Below are positions 42,401 through 53,883 of a stretch of 64,000 bases of DNA, piece after piece (position 1 is the first letter of the stretch; each line of letters opens with the position of its first letter). The translations under genes and the position numbers were made by a program. Source of the stretch: Madurella fahalii (Eukaryota > Ascomycota > Sordariomycetes > Sordariales); the NCBI GenBank assembly GCA_029876055.1, contig CM056874.1:5642001-5706000 (forward strand), written 5' to 3'. Below the pieces are notes generated by a model. It saw nothing but the letters and a program-made list of their open reading frames with translations, was not told where the DNA came from and made no database searches.

Positions 42401-44967
42401 CCCTGTATAGGAAGAAGAAGCTTGCGCGCATCGTGATTGACGAGGCTCATTGCGTGAGCCACTGGGGTCATGATTTTCGCCCCGATTACCAGCAAATCGG
42501 CGAGCTCCGGCGGACGTTTCCCGGCGTGCCGGTGATGGCACTAACAGCCACAGCTACCAGGAACGTGATTGCTGACGTCAAACACAATCTCCACATGGAC
42601 GGCTGCGAAGTCTTCTCGCAGAGCTTCGATCGGCCCAACTTGTACTATCAAGTCATCCTGAGGGAGCCGACTTTCGTTGCGGGCATGGCGGACCTGATCA
42701 ATACTAAGTATCCTGGTCAGAGTGGCATCATCTACACGCTATCGCGGAAGTCGGCCGAAGGGACTGCCGACTCACTCGCGACCAAGCACGGGATCAAGGC
42801 CCGCTACTACCATGCCCAAGTGGACCCCGACACCAGAGCAGAGGTCCAGAGGCTCTGGCAGCGCGGTGAGGTCCAGGTCGTCGTTGCTACGATTGCCTTT
42901 GGCATGGGAATCGACAAGCCAGATGTGCGCTTCGTCATTCATCAGCACATGCCCAAGAACCTGGAGGGTTATTACCAAGAGACTGGACGGGCCGGCCGGG
43001 ACGGGAAGCCTTCCGGCTGCTACCTCTATTTCTCCTATACCGATCTCCCGAGTCTGAGGCGGATGATCAACGAGGACCGCGAGTACGCCAAGGTTCCAGA
43101 GCAGAAGGAGAGACTGCATGCCCTGCTCAACCAGATGGTGTCCTACTGCGAGAAGCGGACCTGCCGCCGGGTTCAGCTGCTCCAATACTTTGGCGAGAAG
43201 ATCGACGCTTCTCGATGCCACAATAACTGCGACAACTGCCAGAATGGCGGGACGGACGAGGCAATTGAGATGCAAGATTTCACCGATTGCGCCGTGGCCA
43301 TTCTCATGGCCGTCCGTTCGACAGAGCCAGTCACGCTGGGGAGGGTGGTCGAGATCGTGACGGGTAGAAATCGCTCCAAACACGACGGTGCCGAGGGCTT
43401 TGGGCGCTGTAGGGGTATGAAGACCTATGAAGTGCAGCGCGTCGCCATGGCTCTGCATGGTGAGGGTGCTCTCGGGGATGAACAGATGGTAAGCAGAGGA
43501 AAAGTGCCTATCAACCATTTTACTGTAAGTGACCCTTTCTGGAACTCTGAAGCCTGCCGAACCCTGCTGGGCTAACACTTTTGGCAGATCGGGCCGTTGG
43601 CCACGGAGTATCTTGATGGTAGGCGACGACTGCGGTTGGAAGTGCCGAGAGTCGGCCGTCCGTCGGGCCGGGCCAGGATCAACGTCAGGGCAGCTCCCCC
43701 GGATGATGGACCTTCAGACTTCCAGTCCACGACGAGTCGGAGGCCTCCACCGTCAACAAATATTTCGTCGCCCGTCCCAGCCCTGTCCAAAAAAAGAAAA
43801 CCCAAATCCACCGTCTCGACATTTGTAGACGAGGAGGATGAAGAGACCAGTTATGGTTCTGGCCGTGGTCTGCATGGGAACGGCTACAAGAGGGACGATT
43901 TCGTGGTGTCTGACGAGGAGGCCGGGAAGGAGGAGGAGGAGGAGGAGGAGGAGGAGGAGGAGGAGGAGGAGGAGGAGGAGGATGAGGAAGATGCATTCGA
44001 GCCTGTTCCTCCTCATCGTCGTTTGGCGCCAACTCGTCAACGGCAACAGACGCTTGATGAGCTCGGTCCTCCGATTTCCCGAGACACACGGCTTGACGAA
44101 GCCGGCATAGATGATATCCACCAGGCTATTGTCCAGGCCTTTGTCGACAAAGCGGGCGATGTCGAAGAGACCTTGCGCAACAGGCATGGCCTGCGCCGGG
44201 CCCTGTTCACTGAACAGCAATACCGGGAGATGGCTATCCGCTGGACGACGAGCGTTGCCAAGATGTATACCATTCGTGGTGTTGACAAGTCCAAAGTGGA
44301 CCTCTATGGCGCCAAGTTTGCCGCGCTCATCCAGAAATTCCATAGCCAGTACCTGGAGATGATGGGGAAAGCCCAGTATTCTGCGGCTATGGTTGCATCA
44401 AAGAACAAGAAGCAGGAGATTGTCGATCTCATCAGTGACGATGAAGATTATGACATGAGAGAAGGTGGTGTCTTTGCTGAGGATGAGGAAGATGAAGACG
44501 AGGAACAGGAGGAGCACGAGGATGAGGACGAGGACGAGGAAGGCCTCCAGTCCTCGAGGTACTTCGCCGACAATGCTACAAGAGCAACCTCTATCACGCG
44601 ATCCGAGGCCAGCCACGTGCAGCAGTGGCACAAGCGATTCGAGGAACTTAGCAAGCCTTACATCGGAAAGTCATCCTCATCCTCGCAGAACGCCGCTAGT
44701 GCGAGCACCAGCAGCAACAGGCCGTCTAATTCCAACTGGAGAGGCGGCAAGAAGTCATATTATCAAAAGAACCGGGGTGCTCGAGGCGGCGGCTCTTCAT
44801 TTCCTCGTGCCAGCTCGGCTGGCGGCGTGTCTAAGCGTAGGAGCTCGGTCAGCAGACAGTTCGGAAGGGGCAACACTCCAGCAGGCAGTGCCCGAAGCAG
44901 GACTTCTGCATCAAAAGCCGGTTCAAAGAGGCCATCGGGCAGCGGCATCCCTCTCATGCCTCATTAA
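39457..44967 (+). CDS. SGS1: RecQ-family DNA helicase (SGS1/BLM, Neurospora QDE-3 type)
   Basis: Exons 39457-43524 and 43588-44967 (63-bp intron, GTAAGT donor) give 1815 residues. The start chosen begins MTRHNLGEHLPWLLKN; the frame is open further upstream with another ATG at 39328, so the N-terminus is uncertain. After ~850 mostly disordered residues with coiled-coil potential, the helicase core follows: Walker A TGGGKS near residue 884, DEAH at about 995, motif VI QETGRAGRDGKPSGC. The RQC zinc site is CEKRTCRRVQLLQYFGE with CHNNCDNC, and an HRDC domain lies at about 1530-1610. A (GAG)n-coded poly-Glu tract separates RQC and HRDC, and the tail is Arg/Ser/Gly-rich. In fungi this 3'-5' helicase acts with topoisomerase III in recombination control and, in Neurospora, is also needed for quelling. 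Identification is firm. Confidence 0.95.
43927..43983 (+). repeat. (GAG)n microsatellite coding poly-Glu
   Basis: About 18 near-perfect GAG codons within the RecQ gene, encoding an acidic tract just before the HRDC domain. It is in frame, so length changes would alter only the number of glutamates. Confidence 0.9.
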
Positions 44968-46676
44968 GGCTTGGAGTCTGATGACTCGTACTTCACGGCG
45001 CTTCACGCACGGGACGTTCTCATATTTTGACACTTCCAGGGGGGGGTTATACTTTGCATGGTGGCTATCCACCCCCAAGGAGGCAGAGCTACCTTGGCTA
45101 GCTCACTGGACCTAATAGGGTCCATTCTTTTATTTTTTTTTTCTCCTGCCGCGATCTGATCTCTACCTGAGCGGTTTAACCGTTACGACGATCTGGTCTT
45201 ATGAATACGCGGTCTGATCTGTACACTCGTGCGGCTCGATCTCACCGTCGCGCAGTCAGATCTCGCCTTCGCGGTCTGACCGATATGTCGCGTGGTCCAA
45301 TTCTTATTGTGACGCGATACGTTACGCGAGCCGATCTTCAGGTTCCGCGAAACGTTACACGAACCGTTCACGTTACGCGAACTGATTCTCATCCCCGGTG
45401 CGACCTGATCTTTTCACATGGCATCTTGCTGCATTGCTCATATCTGGTTGACTGGCTGCGAGCGAGTTATACTACAATACCCCTTTAGCACTGAGCGTGG
45501 GCGTTCACGAGCATCACATGGAACGAAACAGCATGAACGGAGTTTGGGCGGATAGACTAGGCGGCAGAAAGGGGTGGGTGCTAAAAAGGAGTTCGGGAGA
45601 CTGCTTGCTTGGTCCTCTTTGCATTTTTGGGTGGTGGATCTGACTCTGACACTGGCATGGATGGCCGATTTTGACGCTCTGATGCATGCATGAATGGGGA
45701 CGACGGATGAGGAGTTTTGAGAAAGGGGAAAGGGTCATCGTCTTCACACATCACGCGGCATAGCACTAATGCTCCATGTATCTCGTAGATAGCCCAGCAC
45801 TTCACTTGCACTAACCCCTACTCACACATACACACATTATGCATAGCTTAGCGGCGGAGGCGCAATGAAACTGGCGTGAAAGCAAGCGAGCATGGCACAT
45901 TAGAATGGCGAGCACGGAATCGCATCATACACATCATTGGCATTTGCGAAAGGGCAGATAGACGAATAAAACAACACATCAAGCTACATTCTGAAGAGTG
46001 GCGGTCTGATGTGAGATGTGTGTGCAGATTGATTGTCGACCAGCTTCTCTTCCCCCCCTCCGTATCCCCCTCCCTTTCAATACATTATCCAAGAAGATAA
46101 GAAAAAACAAAAACCATTACGCCTTTATCCATGGTGGTTATATGCTAGGGTATATCTGTATGGTGTATGGTGCAGTATGGTATGGTGACGAGGCCAATGA
46201 GAAGTAGAGTGTAATAATGGGAATAAATAATGTGGGACAAAAGACACTCCATCTGTTTTTCCGAAAGGGAACAAGAAAGGAGGTTAAAAGGAGGTAGAAA
46301 AACCCGGTTCGCTGCTGTAATGCAGGTGTGAAAGTCAACAACAACGTGGGTTGGTAAATAATGGGGTGCGGGTTGAAAAAAAAAAAAAAAAAAAAAAGGG
46401 GGGTGCCAAGCCCCTATCGGTCTGGTTCCCGTGCGATAGTTGAATGAAAGAAGAAAAAGAAAGAAAAAAAATAAGGAATAAAAATTTCTAAAAGGGGGTA
46501 AGCAAAGATTTGAAGCGGCCAGGCCGTCCCATATCACAAAGTCATAACATCTTTCAGTCATTCATACCCACACCCTTGCACCCTCTTATCCACCCTTCAA
46601 AAAAGGTCTGTTTTCCCATTCAGGGCCCACATGTCATAGTCCGGATGGTGGCAACAGGCTTGTCGGGGGACGGTAT
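44968..46676. other. Intergenic region with repeats
   Basis: About 1.7 kb between the RecQ stop and the convergent uncharacterised gene. Contains a degenerate repeat patch and a 22-A run (46376-46397). No gene recognised. Confidence 0.5.
45152..45415 (+). repeat. Degenerate ~20-bp repeats rich in GCG and GATC
   Basis: About a dozen irregular copies of a core like GCGGTCTGATCT with spacers of 8-14 bp, grading into CGTTACGCGA-type copies in the second half (for example 45324-45337 and 45361-45381). CpG and GATC density is far above the neighbouring sequence. Unit boundaries are fuzzy. Confidence 0.6.
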
Positions 46677-48428
46677 TTAGTCCTGCTCGGGCTCCAGCAG
46701 CTCCGTGACGATCTCCTCGCGCACCTTGCGGCACCATTGGAGCACGGCGTCCTCGAACTGGACCCACAGCTCGGGACTCGTGTTGTACTGGAGGCCCAGG
46801 GGGTCGGCCTTGAGCAGCACCTCCCACCGCAACTCGGCGGCCTTGAGCCAGTAACGCAGATTGTCCGCACCGCGGTAGGGTTTCCGGGTATCGGCGTAGA
46901 ACGTCGGGATGGCGCCGAACCGCCGGCGCGACTTGCGGACCGCGCAGTTATGCAACTGGATGAGGCGCTGGCCGTTTGATAGCGCCGCGAGGAAGGGAGT
47001 GGGCAGCGACTGCTGTGCCAGGGGCTGGGTCCGGTCGATGGGTTTCCACGCCGGCAGGACCGGCATGTTCTCGACGGGGTCTGGCCCCTTGAGCATGGAC
47101 CGCATGAATGCCTCCTCGCGCTCAAACTCGCGGCCCTCCCAGCCTTCCGGGTTCATCCACGTCCAGCTCTCCCGCTCGGCGACCTCTGCGGCCTCAAGCT
47201 CGTCCTCGGCAGCCAGCATGGCGCGCACGCCGGCGATCCAGGCATTCATGGTTTGGAACTCGTCTTCGCGCATGCCGCCAGTGAAGAGGCGCGTCGCCAT
47301 GCGCTTGAGGATGTCCATGACGGACAGCAGCTCGCCGCGCAACTGCTTCTCGGACTTGATGGCGTCGAGACGGTCGGGCCGGTCGTGGGACGTGTAGTAG
47401 ATCTTGGCGGCCCGAATGGCGAGGGTCATGACATCGAGGATGTTCATCCCTTGGATCTCGAACCATCCGGCGTCGGCATCGGGTTGAAAGATCGAGGGCC
47501 TCCTTGGCGGGGCTTGGGATTGTTGCGGGTTTGGGGCTTGCTGTGAATCTGCCCTCTCGACCTGAATCGTGACGGTTTCCGGGGGTGGCTGGGCGTCCCT
47601 GGCCTCCTTCAACGTCATGGCGGCCAAGTCGAGCGAGCGAGTCAGGTCGGACCTCAGCTCGGTGATCGTCGGCGGCTTGGGCAGTGGTTTCTCCCGATGG
47701 TTGTAGGTGCTTGTTGTGGGCGGCAACATGTGCTCGTCAAAGTCATCAGAGTAGTAGTCTTCATCTTGCTGATCCGGGTTCGCGTGCTCCTCAACGGGGG
47801 ATTCGACAATCGATCCTGTCCCTAACGCGCCGGCGGCGAAGCCGCTGTGGATCGTCAGGTCTGGACTGCTCCCCATGGATGCATAGCTCGAATCGTGATC
47901 ACTGGTCACTATCGTCTTGGGCGAGAGAAATGCGCTCGGGTCCAGGGCGGACAAGTCCAGGGTGTGTGGCCTATTGTCCCGTTTCCGTGCCAATCTGCCC
48001 CCTTTGCCATCAAGCAGTCCGGTCCGCGCAAAGTAGTACTGCAAATGCGCGATGCTCCCCAGGCTGAGCACGCTCTCTCTCGCGCGCGCACTGGCGGCGA
48101 AGTCGGTGCCCTGGGGGCGCATGTAGCCCCGCCGCCTGCTGGTGCTTCTCCTCTCGGGCACTGTACTGTCGGCGCTGGTGCTGGTATCGGTCGGGCCAAG
48201 GGGCGGATAGCTCGCCGACGATTGGCGAGAGAAAGCCGAGGCGTCGCTGCCGAGGGAATCCCGGAAACGGGGCGCTTCAGCACTCGTTGCGGATCCGTGC
48301 GAAATGGTCGACCCGGTCGAAAAACAACGCGCCATGTTCAGGCGGGCTCCGAGTGCGCGGGCAGGTCGGGCGTCGGGCGCGGGCGAGCCGCTGCGGGGGC
48401 TCGGGGGCTCTCCGGAGACAGCAGCCAT
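46677..48428 (-). CDS. Uncharacterised conserved-looking fungal protein, 583 aa
   Basis: A single exon from the ATG at 48428 (MAAVSGEPPSPRSGSPAPD) to 46677. The frame is open upstream to about 48635 but without an ATG. The first ~330 residues are Ser/Pro-rich and disordered but include a short conserved-looking island (SLGSIAHLQYYFARTGLLDG) and an acidic patch (DQQDEDYYSDDFDEH). The C-terminal ~250 residues (from FEIQGMNILDVMTLAIRAA to QWCRKVREEIVTELLEPEQD) are a folded, mostly helical domain with many Trp and charged residues. No membrane segment, signal peptide or catalytic motif is evident. Codon use is strongly GC3 and consistent throughout, supporting a real gene. I do not recognise the family. 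Confidence 0.75.
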   Translation of the reverse strand: MAAVSGEPPSPRSGSPAPDARPARALGARLNMARCFSTGSTISHGSATSAEAPRFRDSLGSDASAFSRQSSASYPPLGPTDTSTSADSTVPERRSTSRRRGYMRPQGTDFAASARARESVLSLGSIAHLQYYFARTGLLDGKGGRLARKRDNRPHTLDLSALDPSAFLSPKTIVTSDHDSSYASMGSSPDLTIHSGFAAGALGTGSIVESPVEEHANPDQQDEDYYSDDFDEHMLPPTTSTYNHREKPLPKPPTITELRSDLTRSLDLAAMTLKEARDAQPPPETVTIQVERADSQQAPNPQQSQAPPRRPSIFQPDADAGWFEIQGMNILDVMTLAIRAAKIYYTSHDRPDRLDAIKSEKQLRGELLSVMDILKRMATRLFTGGMREDEFQTMNAWIAGVRAMLAAEDELEAAEVAERESWTWMNPEGWEGREFEREEAFMRSMLKGPDPVENMPVLPAWKPIDRTQPLAQQSLPTPFLAALSNGQRLIQLHNCAVRKSRRRFGAIPTFYADTRKPYRGADNLRYWLKAAELRWEVLLKADPLGLQYNTSPELWVQFEDAVLQWCRKVREEIVTELLEPEQD

Positions 48429-50643
48429 ATTTTCCAGTTGGATGCGTTTGATGGTGTCCGTTTTGGAGAGAGCTGGTTCCCGTAAGACAGGCAGCGGGGC
48501 GGGACAGACGGGATGGGTGAGAGAGCCGGGAGAAAGTAAACAAAACGGCTGGGCTGCAGTTGACGCCGAGCCGAGACACGGCACGGTGCAAGTGTCCAAG
48601 AGGGTCGGGTTGAGGCAAATCGAGGCAAACGACACTCCCGGTCTGGCTTCACTAGGTGCTCGTGTAAGATGTGCCGCGGCGACCTAACAATCGAACAAGA
48701 CGCGAGGCTGCAACCTGGCTTCAAGCAGAGCGGTGTTTTTGTTACTGCGGGTTAAGGGAGGGAGAAAATGACGGGTCCGGATCGGGATGCTTCAGGCGGA
48801 AGAATTGCTGAGACGGACTGGGAGCATCGGCTAACCCTCCGGGGCGGTTTGATGCGCTGAAAGAGCGGGCCCCAGCCAGGGGTTCAGGGTGGGTTCGTCA
48901 ATTACGCAAATGGTCCCAGGAAGACCCAGCAGCCCCCAGCAGCCCGACGTGATGGCCCGCTTGTGGGGGGGACGCGGAACGCGTGAAGCGACCTGTTAGT
49001 CGGGCGAGATCACTGCTTCATTTAACTCATGCAGTCTCTCGATGGGGCTTCCCTGAAAGCATCCGCCAACGGCCACGAGAATGCCTGTTGTACACTACCA
49101 TAGTACACTGCGGCCAGAGAAGCCTCAGCGTATTAATACCGGGAGAGGCGGATGGAATTGTGAGGAATTCCTGTCCACCCCGGAGCACCCCGGCAACAGA
49201 ACAAAATATCTCGGATCCATTGCTTCGATTCGAGTCGAAAGAGCTTGGCCACCTGATTAGGTTTGATTGGCCAAGAAAACAACCCTGGCAGCCAGAGGGT
49301 TGGCGCACAGTGAGGTACTTGTATACGTACAGTAACCCACCGTACTGTACGTTACTATTTCTCCGTCCATGTGTCTGCAAGTCGGACACGTGCATGCATT
49401 CCACCATCCAAGAGTGGTAACACGCCGCAACGAACGTTGATGCAACGGCAGAGGCCATCTTTGCAACCTCCGGACAGGCCGTGCCGTCAGAAAGTCAAAA
49501 GACAAGCCATTCGCTGCTGCGCTACACATCTCGAAGCATCTCGACAAGATTGAATCCCAAGTGATCGTCACTCCTAGATTGGACATGCCCCGATGGAACC
49601 TGGACCTCGTAAACCAAAGACAGCCCTAGCCTCGTGAAAACGGGCCCAGTCAACCGTCACGCCTGCGGATCATGGCATTCCAGAACGCCGACCGCGCCGT
49701 AAACCCTGTTAGAGGTCGCCGTGGGCGGCCAACTGCCGTTGGGAAATTGTCGGGTTGTCACTACACTAAACCCCAGAGAGAACCAGAGATGAGAGAGCCG
49801 TGGAAACGGGGAACGGGGAGTCGACCGAAACTAATGCACCCCATCGTGCTCGCCCGTGCAACCCAACTGCGCGTCACCGCAGCGGGAGACGTGCTTCCCA
49901 AAGGCCTCCCAACAAGGGCGCGGGTTTGGTGTTTCAGCAAACTTTGCTGCTTGGGCACTTGCGTTTAAGATTACTTCACTTGCTACAGTGCCGTGGAGGG
50001 CGTCTCTAGGCGCCGCACAAAGTCACGCCGAAACAGTTCAGTTCCCTTGCGATTTACCTTTCTGATTGCCCAATTCAAATGCCTAATACCGCCGAGCGAA
50101 ATTACCTTCGGCCCTCAGCGTTTCCTGTTTCGACAGCCACGAGGCTCCAAGGCCATCCAGGAATCACTACGGAATCACCTACGGGTTGCTGCGAGCCTAT
50201 TGATTTCTTTCCGCTCGCATTAGCCCACCAGCTGCAAGGTTTTGGCCAGGACTCTCGCTCCCAATCGCAGCCGCCATCGAGTCCATCCCAAGACCCGAAG
50301 AACCCCGCAGCAGCACCTCTTTTGGCCAGTAACTTAGCGCATGCCTTCCCCCCCCCCCGCCACCGGGTTTCGCGCAGTGTTGTTTCCTGTCCACGCCAGT
50401 GTTCCGGCGCGCTGAGCCAGGCTTCCAGAAGCCAACCAGTCGGACACGCAGCTAGGCAGAACCCTGCCGGATTTTATGGGGAGAGGCGCATGTAGCTCCT
50501 CTGTGACCGCATCCGCAGAGGCACTTTTGGCCCACAGGAGGAACGCAGGCCAAGGCCCATCGGCTGCTGTCTTGAGCATCCGCATACTACCACGGGGTTC
50601 CAGCAGTTGGCGAGCTCACGCACTGCCGCCAGAAATCCCGTAA
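48429..50643. other. Divergent intergenic region
   Basis: About 2.2 kb between divergently transcribed genes, expected to hold both promoters and leaders. Short open frames exist on both strands without recognisable features. A run of nine Cs is present at 50350-50358. Confidence 0.5.
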
Positions 50644-53600
50644 ATGACCACTCTAACAGCTACTGCGCCGGGCAGTGGCGATAGTGATGTTGCCGACAAG
50701 ACGGATATAGCCGCCCAAAAAGCCGACCGAGACGAGCCACGCAACCTGAATGTTCCTCCGGGGCTGACCTTCTCCGGCATCCCCAGCGAGCTCGCTCAGC
50801 TCCGTGTCTTCGACGCCGATCAACCAACACTACCACAGCAACACCTCCAGCACGGCCGCAGCACCGCCAACCGCCACACCGGTGACCCGCCAGAACCCTC
50901 TCCCTCACACCACCACCACCATCAACAACAACAACAACAACAACAACAACAGCAGCTCTCGGCCAATGACGTCTCGACAGCCACTACTCCCAATTCAACA
51001 CCACCTACTCACCGCGCCCGGAAGCCATCGCCAGGACTTGCAGCGCGATTAAAAGCTCTCGGCTTCGGTGCGCACCGCAAATCATCGTCGCCGCCTCCGT
51101 CCCACCTCGAACCCGTCGGCCGTCTTCCAGAAGAGCAGCTTCGGAAACTCGATCAGGGCCACCTAGCCACCTCGCCAAATCCCGTGGTCGAGCGGCGGGG
51201 CCGCCCTTGGAAGGGTGTCGTCCGTATTCCCTCGAAATCGAGCTTGAAATCGGACAAGTCGTACGGCGCGTCCGAACTCGACGAGCCGCTCCGGGACGGC
51301 TCTCTTGTTGCAGAGAAACCCGACCTTCTCCCGGAAATCGCCACCTCCCAGCCGCTGGAAATGGACACAAACAAGTACCGGCTTCCCGAGCACACAAACG
51401 GAAACGGCGTCAAGGCCCAGCTCGAGACAAGGGAAGAACACATCGCGCGGGATACCCGGCCGCCTCAGACGCCCGAGATCCCGCCGCCCCCCCTCCCGAA
51501 GGATACGCCCCCCCACAGCTATCGTGGGCCAAATCCCGCAGCACCCGCCGCTCGCGATGTTTTCAATCCCGATTCCATCACGTTCAACCCTCTGGGCCTC
51601 CAACGACCGGGATCAATCTATACGCTGTCACGCGCCTCGTTTGCGAATCAGCTTGCCCAACTGACATCAATACAGCTCCCGGATGCCGACTCGTTGTCCA
51701 GCAAGGTCTCCGCGATCCCGACAGCCCAGGCTGCCACAAAGGCATTGATAGGCGCTGCCGAGCAGATCCGCGGCTGGATTTACAAAGCTTCCGAAGTGAT
51801 AGGGGGCTTGGAGAGCGACGACGATGTCGAATGGGCCGCTGCCGGCGGACGCGAAGGCGTCGAGGAGGTCGAGAATGCCATCGTCCGGTTCGAGGAGCTG
51901 ATCAAGGTCTATGTGGGCGCCATCGAAGAATTGCAGGCTCGGGACGACATCAACCATGTTTCACCAGATGATCTGCGCCGGGCCGTTGCCCAGATGGAGG
52001 CTATCCTCGAAGAATGGGCACGGATGCGCAACACACTGCGCAATGTCAAGGCACAGGTCGAGATCGCCATGGAATGGGAAGAGCTGTGGAACATGGTGCT
52101 TGGAGACATCCAGAGCGAGATGGATGATCTCTGCAGGTTGGTCTTCGAGATGGAAGAACGGCGCCACAAGTCAATCCTTGCTGTCGCAACCGGCGATGGC
52201 GTGGATATCGGGGATCTGGAGACCATCGTCGAGGAGACGCCCCAGGCGCCTGCGCGTCTGCCGGTCGTCGGCAGCCGCTTTAACCTTCCCGCGTTCCCGG
52301 TCAGCCCTACCTCGCCCTCTCCTAGCGCGACGGGCATCTCGTTGGACGATTCGAGTCTCCTGGCACTCTTCGCGAGGATGCAGCCCCTCAGGGCCTCGCT
52401 AGACTTCTTGCCCATGAGGCTCTCGGTCTTCGAGGCAAGAGCCGAGAGTATATTCCCGACCGCATGCGAGGAGTTGGAGACGAGGAGGATAGACCTAGAT
52501 GTCAGTTACAGGAAGCTCGAAAAGGATGCCGAGTCTCTCCGCAAAGAGTTGGGTGAGGACCGCTGGGTCCTTGTGTTCCGTGGCGCCGGACGGCAGGCCC
52601 AGAAGATGTACGAATCGGTCGAGAGGAGCGTGGCTAGGCTCCGCGAGGCGATCGACGCGGGATTGCATCTTACTAACCAGCCAATGATGAGCAAAAAGAT
52701 GGAGAACTACGAGGCCAAAAAGACACACTACGGCCCAGCGATCGAGCGTGTCTTGTCCATCATTGATAAGGGGGTCAAGGACCGGTTGACGGTCAACGGG
52801 GAGATTTTGCGTTTGCATGCCGAAATGCAAGCTAAGTGGGAGGAGCTGAAGGAGTCGATGGCGGAACTCGATGCTTCGGTCGAGGAGCTTCAGGCCGATA
52901 AGAAAGGGCAGCAGCTGCGAGACTCGGTCTCGAGCATGCTGTCGAACGACGTGTTGTCGACCGTCGGAAGCGGAATCGAGACACCTCAAAGCTCACCGCC
53001 GTCATCCGTCATTATGTCGAGCATGGGCCTAAGCAGTTCTGCAAGTCTTAAAGCCGCAAAGCAACGATCAGCAAGCGCCGTGGGCCATCTGCCCAAGCCG
53101 TCCAACCGCAGGCAGTCGTCACTGCCTACTCCGACCAGCCAGATAGCCCGGAAGCCCGTAACAGCAAGGATGTCGACGCTCTCGGTCTCTTCGAGAGAAG
53201 GGTCAGCCACCCCAACCGGGAACCGAGTCTCACGCCCGTCATCGACCTTGGGCAACCGGCCGCCCTCTACCCTAAGTAACCGGCCAAAGTGGAATAGCTC
53301 AACCAACACCGCAGACGTCGACACAGGCCACAACTTCAAACCCCTCACCCTCACCACTCCGAGCCCATATGCCAAGACAACTCCTACGCCAGTCCGCTCA
53401 GTCTCAGCCTTTACGCCATTATCATCATCATCATCATCCAAACTGCCCACCCTCCGGAGCCCACTCTCCCGAGCGGGATCCGCATCGCCCATCCCCGAAG
53501 ATACCCCGTCCAAAACCGCCTCGCGCCTGTCGTTCCGAGAACGCCTCAGGTCCCCGGCACCCTTGGATTCCCAGCGGTCTCTCTCCAAGCCTCGCTTCAC

Positions 53601-53883
53601 CACCCAGACGTCGGCCCCACCGGCTACAGGTAACAGACGTGCTTCGCTACAACCGCCGAAACCACTTGATTTCTCATCGGATTCGACGCCTAGACCAGCG
53701 AGCTCGCTTGCTGCCACATCGAGGCGGACCAGTCTGCTGCCCCAGCCGAAGCCCAAGGCGTCGAGCGTCACGGGGCGTGAGAGTCCCCAGGCGGTGGCGG
53801 GCGCGCGGTTTGCGATGCGCAAGAATAGCACGTCGTCTACGGACGCGAAGCCGAAGGATACGAGGCCGAGGTGGAGGGGATAG
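50644..53883 (+). CDS. KAR9-family spindle/microtubule cortical protein
   Basis: Intronless 1079-residue frame starting at an ATG directly preceded by an in-frame TAA. The central region (about 330-800) is a helical bundle with the KAR9 pattern, including DDLRRAVAQMEAILEEWARM, EIAMEWEELWNMVLGDIQSE and MDDLCRLVFEMEERRHKSI. Yeast Kar9 links Bim1/EB1 on microtubule plus ends to Myo2 and positions the spindle; filamentous-fungal members are less studied. Near the N-terminus is a His5 run followed by a Gln tract coded by CAA repeats (around 50905-50955). The C-terminal ~280 residues are basic, Ser/Pro/Thr-rich and likely bind microtubules or EB1; SPIP at residues 948-951 fits the SxIP core, although acidic residues follow it. 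Family assignment is good; function is inferred. Confidence 0.85.
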   Translation: MTTLTATAPGSGDSDVADKTDIAAQKADRDEPRNLNVPPGLTFSGIPSELAQLRVFDADQPTLPQQHLQHGRSTANRHTGDPPEPSPSHHHHHQQQQQQQQQQQLSANDVSTATTPNSTPPTHRARKPSPGLAARLKALGFGAHRKSSSPPPSHLEPVGRLPEEQLRKLDQGHLATSPNPVVERRGRPWKGVVRIPSKSSLKSDKSYGASELDEPLRDGSLVAEKPDLLPEIATSQPLEMDTNKYRLPEHTNGNGVKAQLETREEHIARDTRPPQTPEIPPPPLPKDTPPHSYRGPNPAAPAARDVFNPDSITFNPLGLQRPGSIYTLSRASFANQLAQLTSIQLPDADSLSSKVSAIPTAQAATKALIGAAEQIRGWIYKASEVIGGLESDDDVEWAAAGGREGVEEVENAIVRFEELIKVYVGAIEELQARDDINHVSPDDLRRAVAQMEAILEEWARMRNTLRNVKAQVEIAMEWEELWNMVLGDIQSEMDDLCRLVFEMEERRHKSILAVATGDGVDIGDLETIVEETPQAPARLPVVGSRFNLPAFPVSPTSPSPSATGISLDDSSLLALFARMQPLRASLDFLPMRLSVFEARAESIFPTACEELETRRIDLDVSYRKLEKDAESLRKELGEDRWVLVFRGAGRQAQKMYESVERSVARLREAIDAGLHLTNQPMMSKKMENYEAKKTHYGPAIERVLSIIDKGVKDRLTVNGEILRLHAEMQAKWEELKESMAELDASVEELQADKKGQQLRDSVSSMLSNDVLSTVGSGIETPQSSPPSSVIMSSMGLSSSASLKAAKQRSASAVGHLPKPSNRRQSSLPTPTSQIARKPVTARMSTLSVSSREGSATPTGNRVSRPSSTLGNRPPSTLSNRPKWNSSTNTADVDTGHNFKPLTLTTPSPYAKTTPTPVRSVSAFTPLSSSSSSKLPTLRSPLSRAGSASPIPEDTPSKTASRLSFRERLRSPAPLDSQRSLSKPRFTTQTSAPPATGNRRASLQPPKPLDFSSDSTPRPASSLAATSRRTSLLPQPKPKASSVTGRESPQAVAGARFAMRKNSTSSTDAKPKDTRPRWRG
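50905..50955 (+). repeat. CAC/CAA repeat coding poly-His/poly-Gln
   Basis: CAC-type codons followed by about a dozen mostly CAA codons inside the KAR9-family gene, giving a His run then a Gln run. Probably length-variable between strains. Confidence 0.85.
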
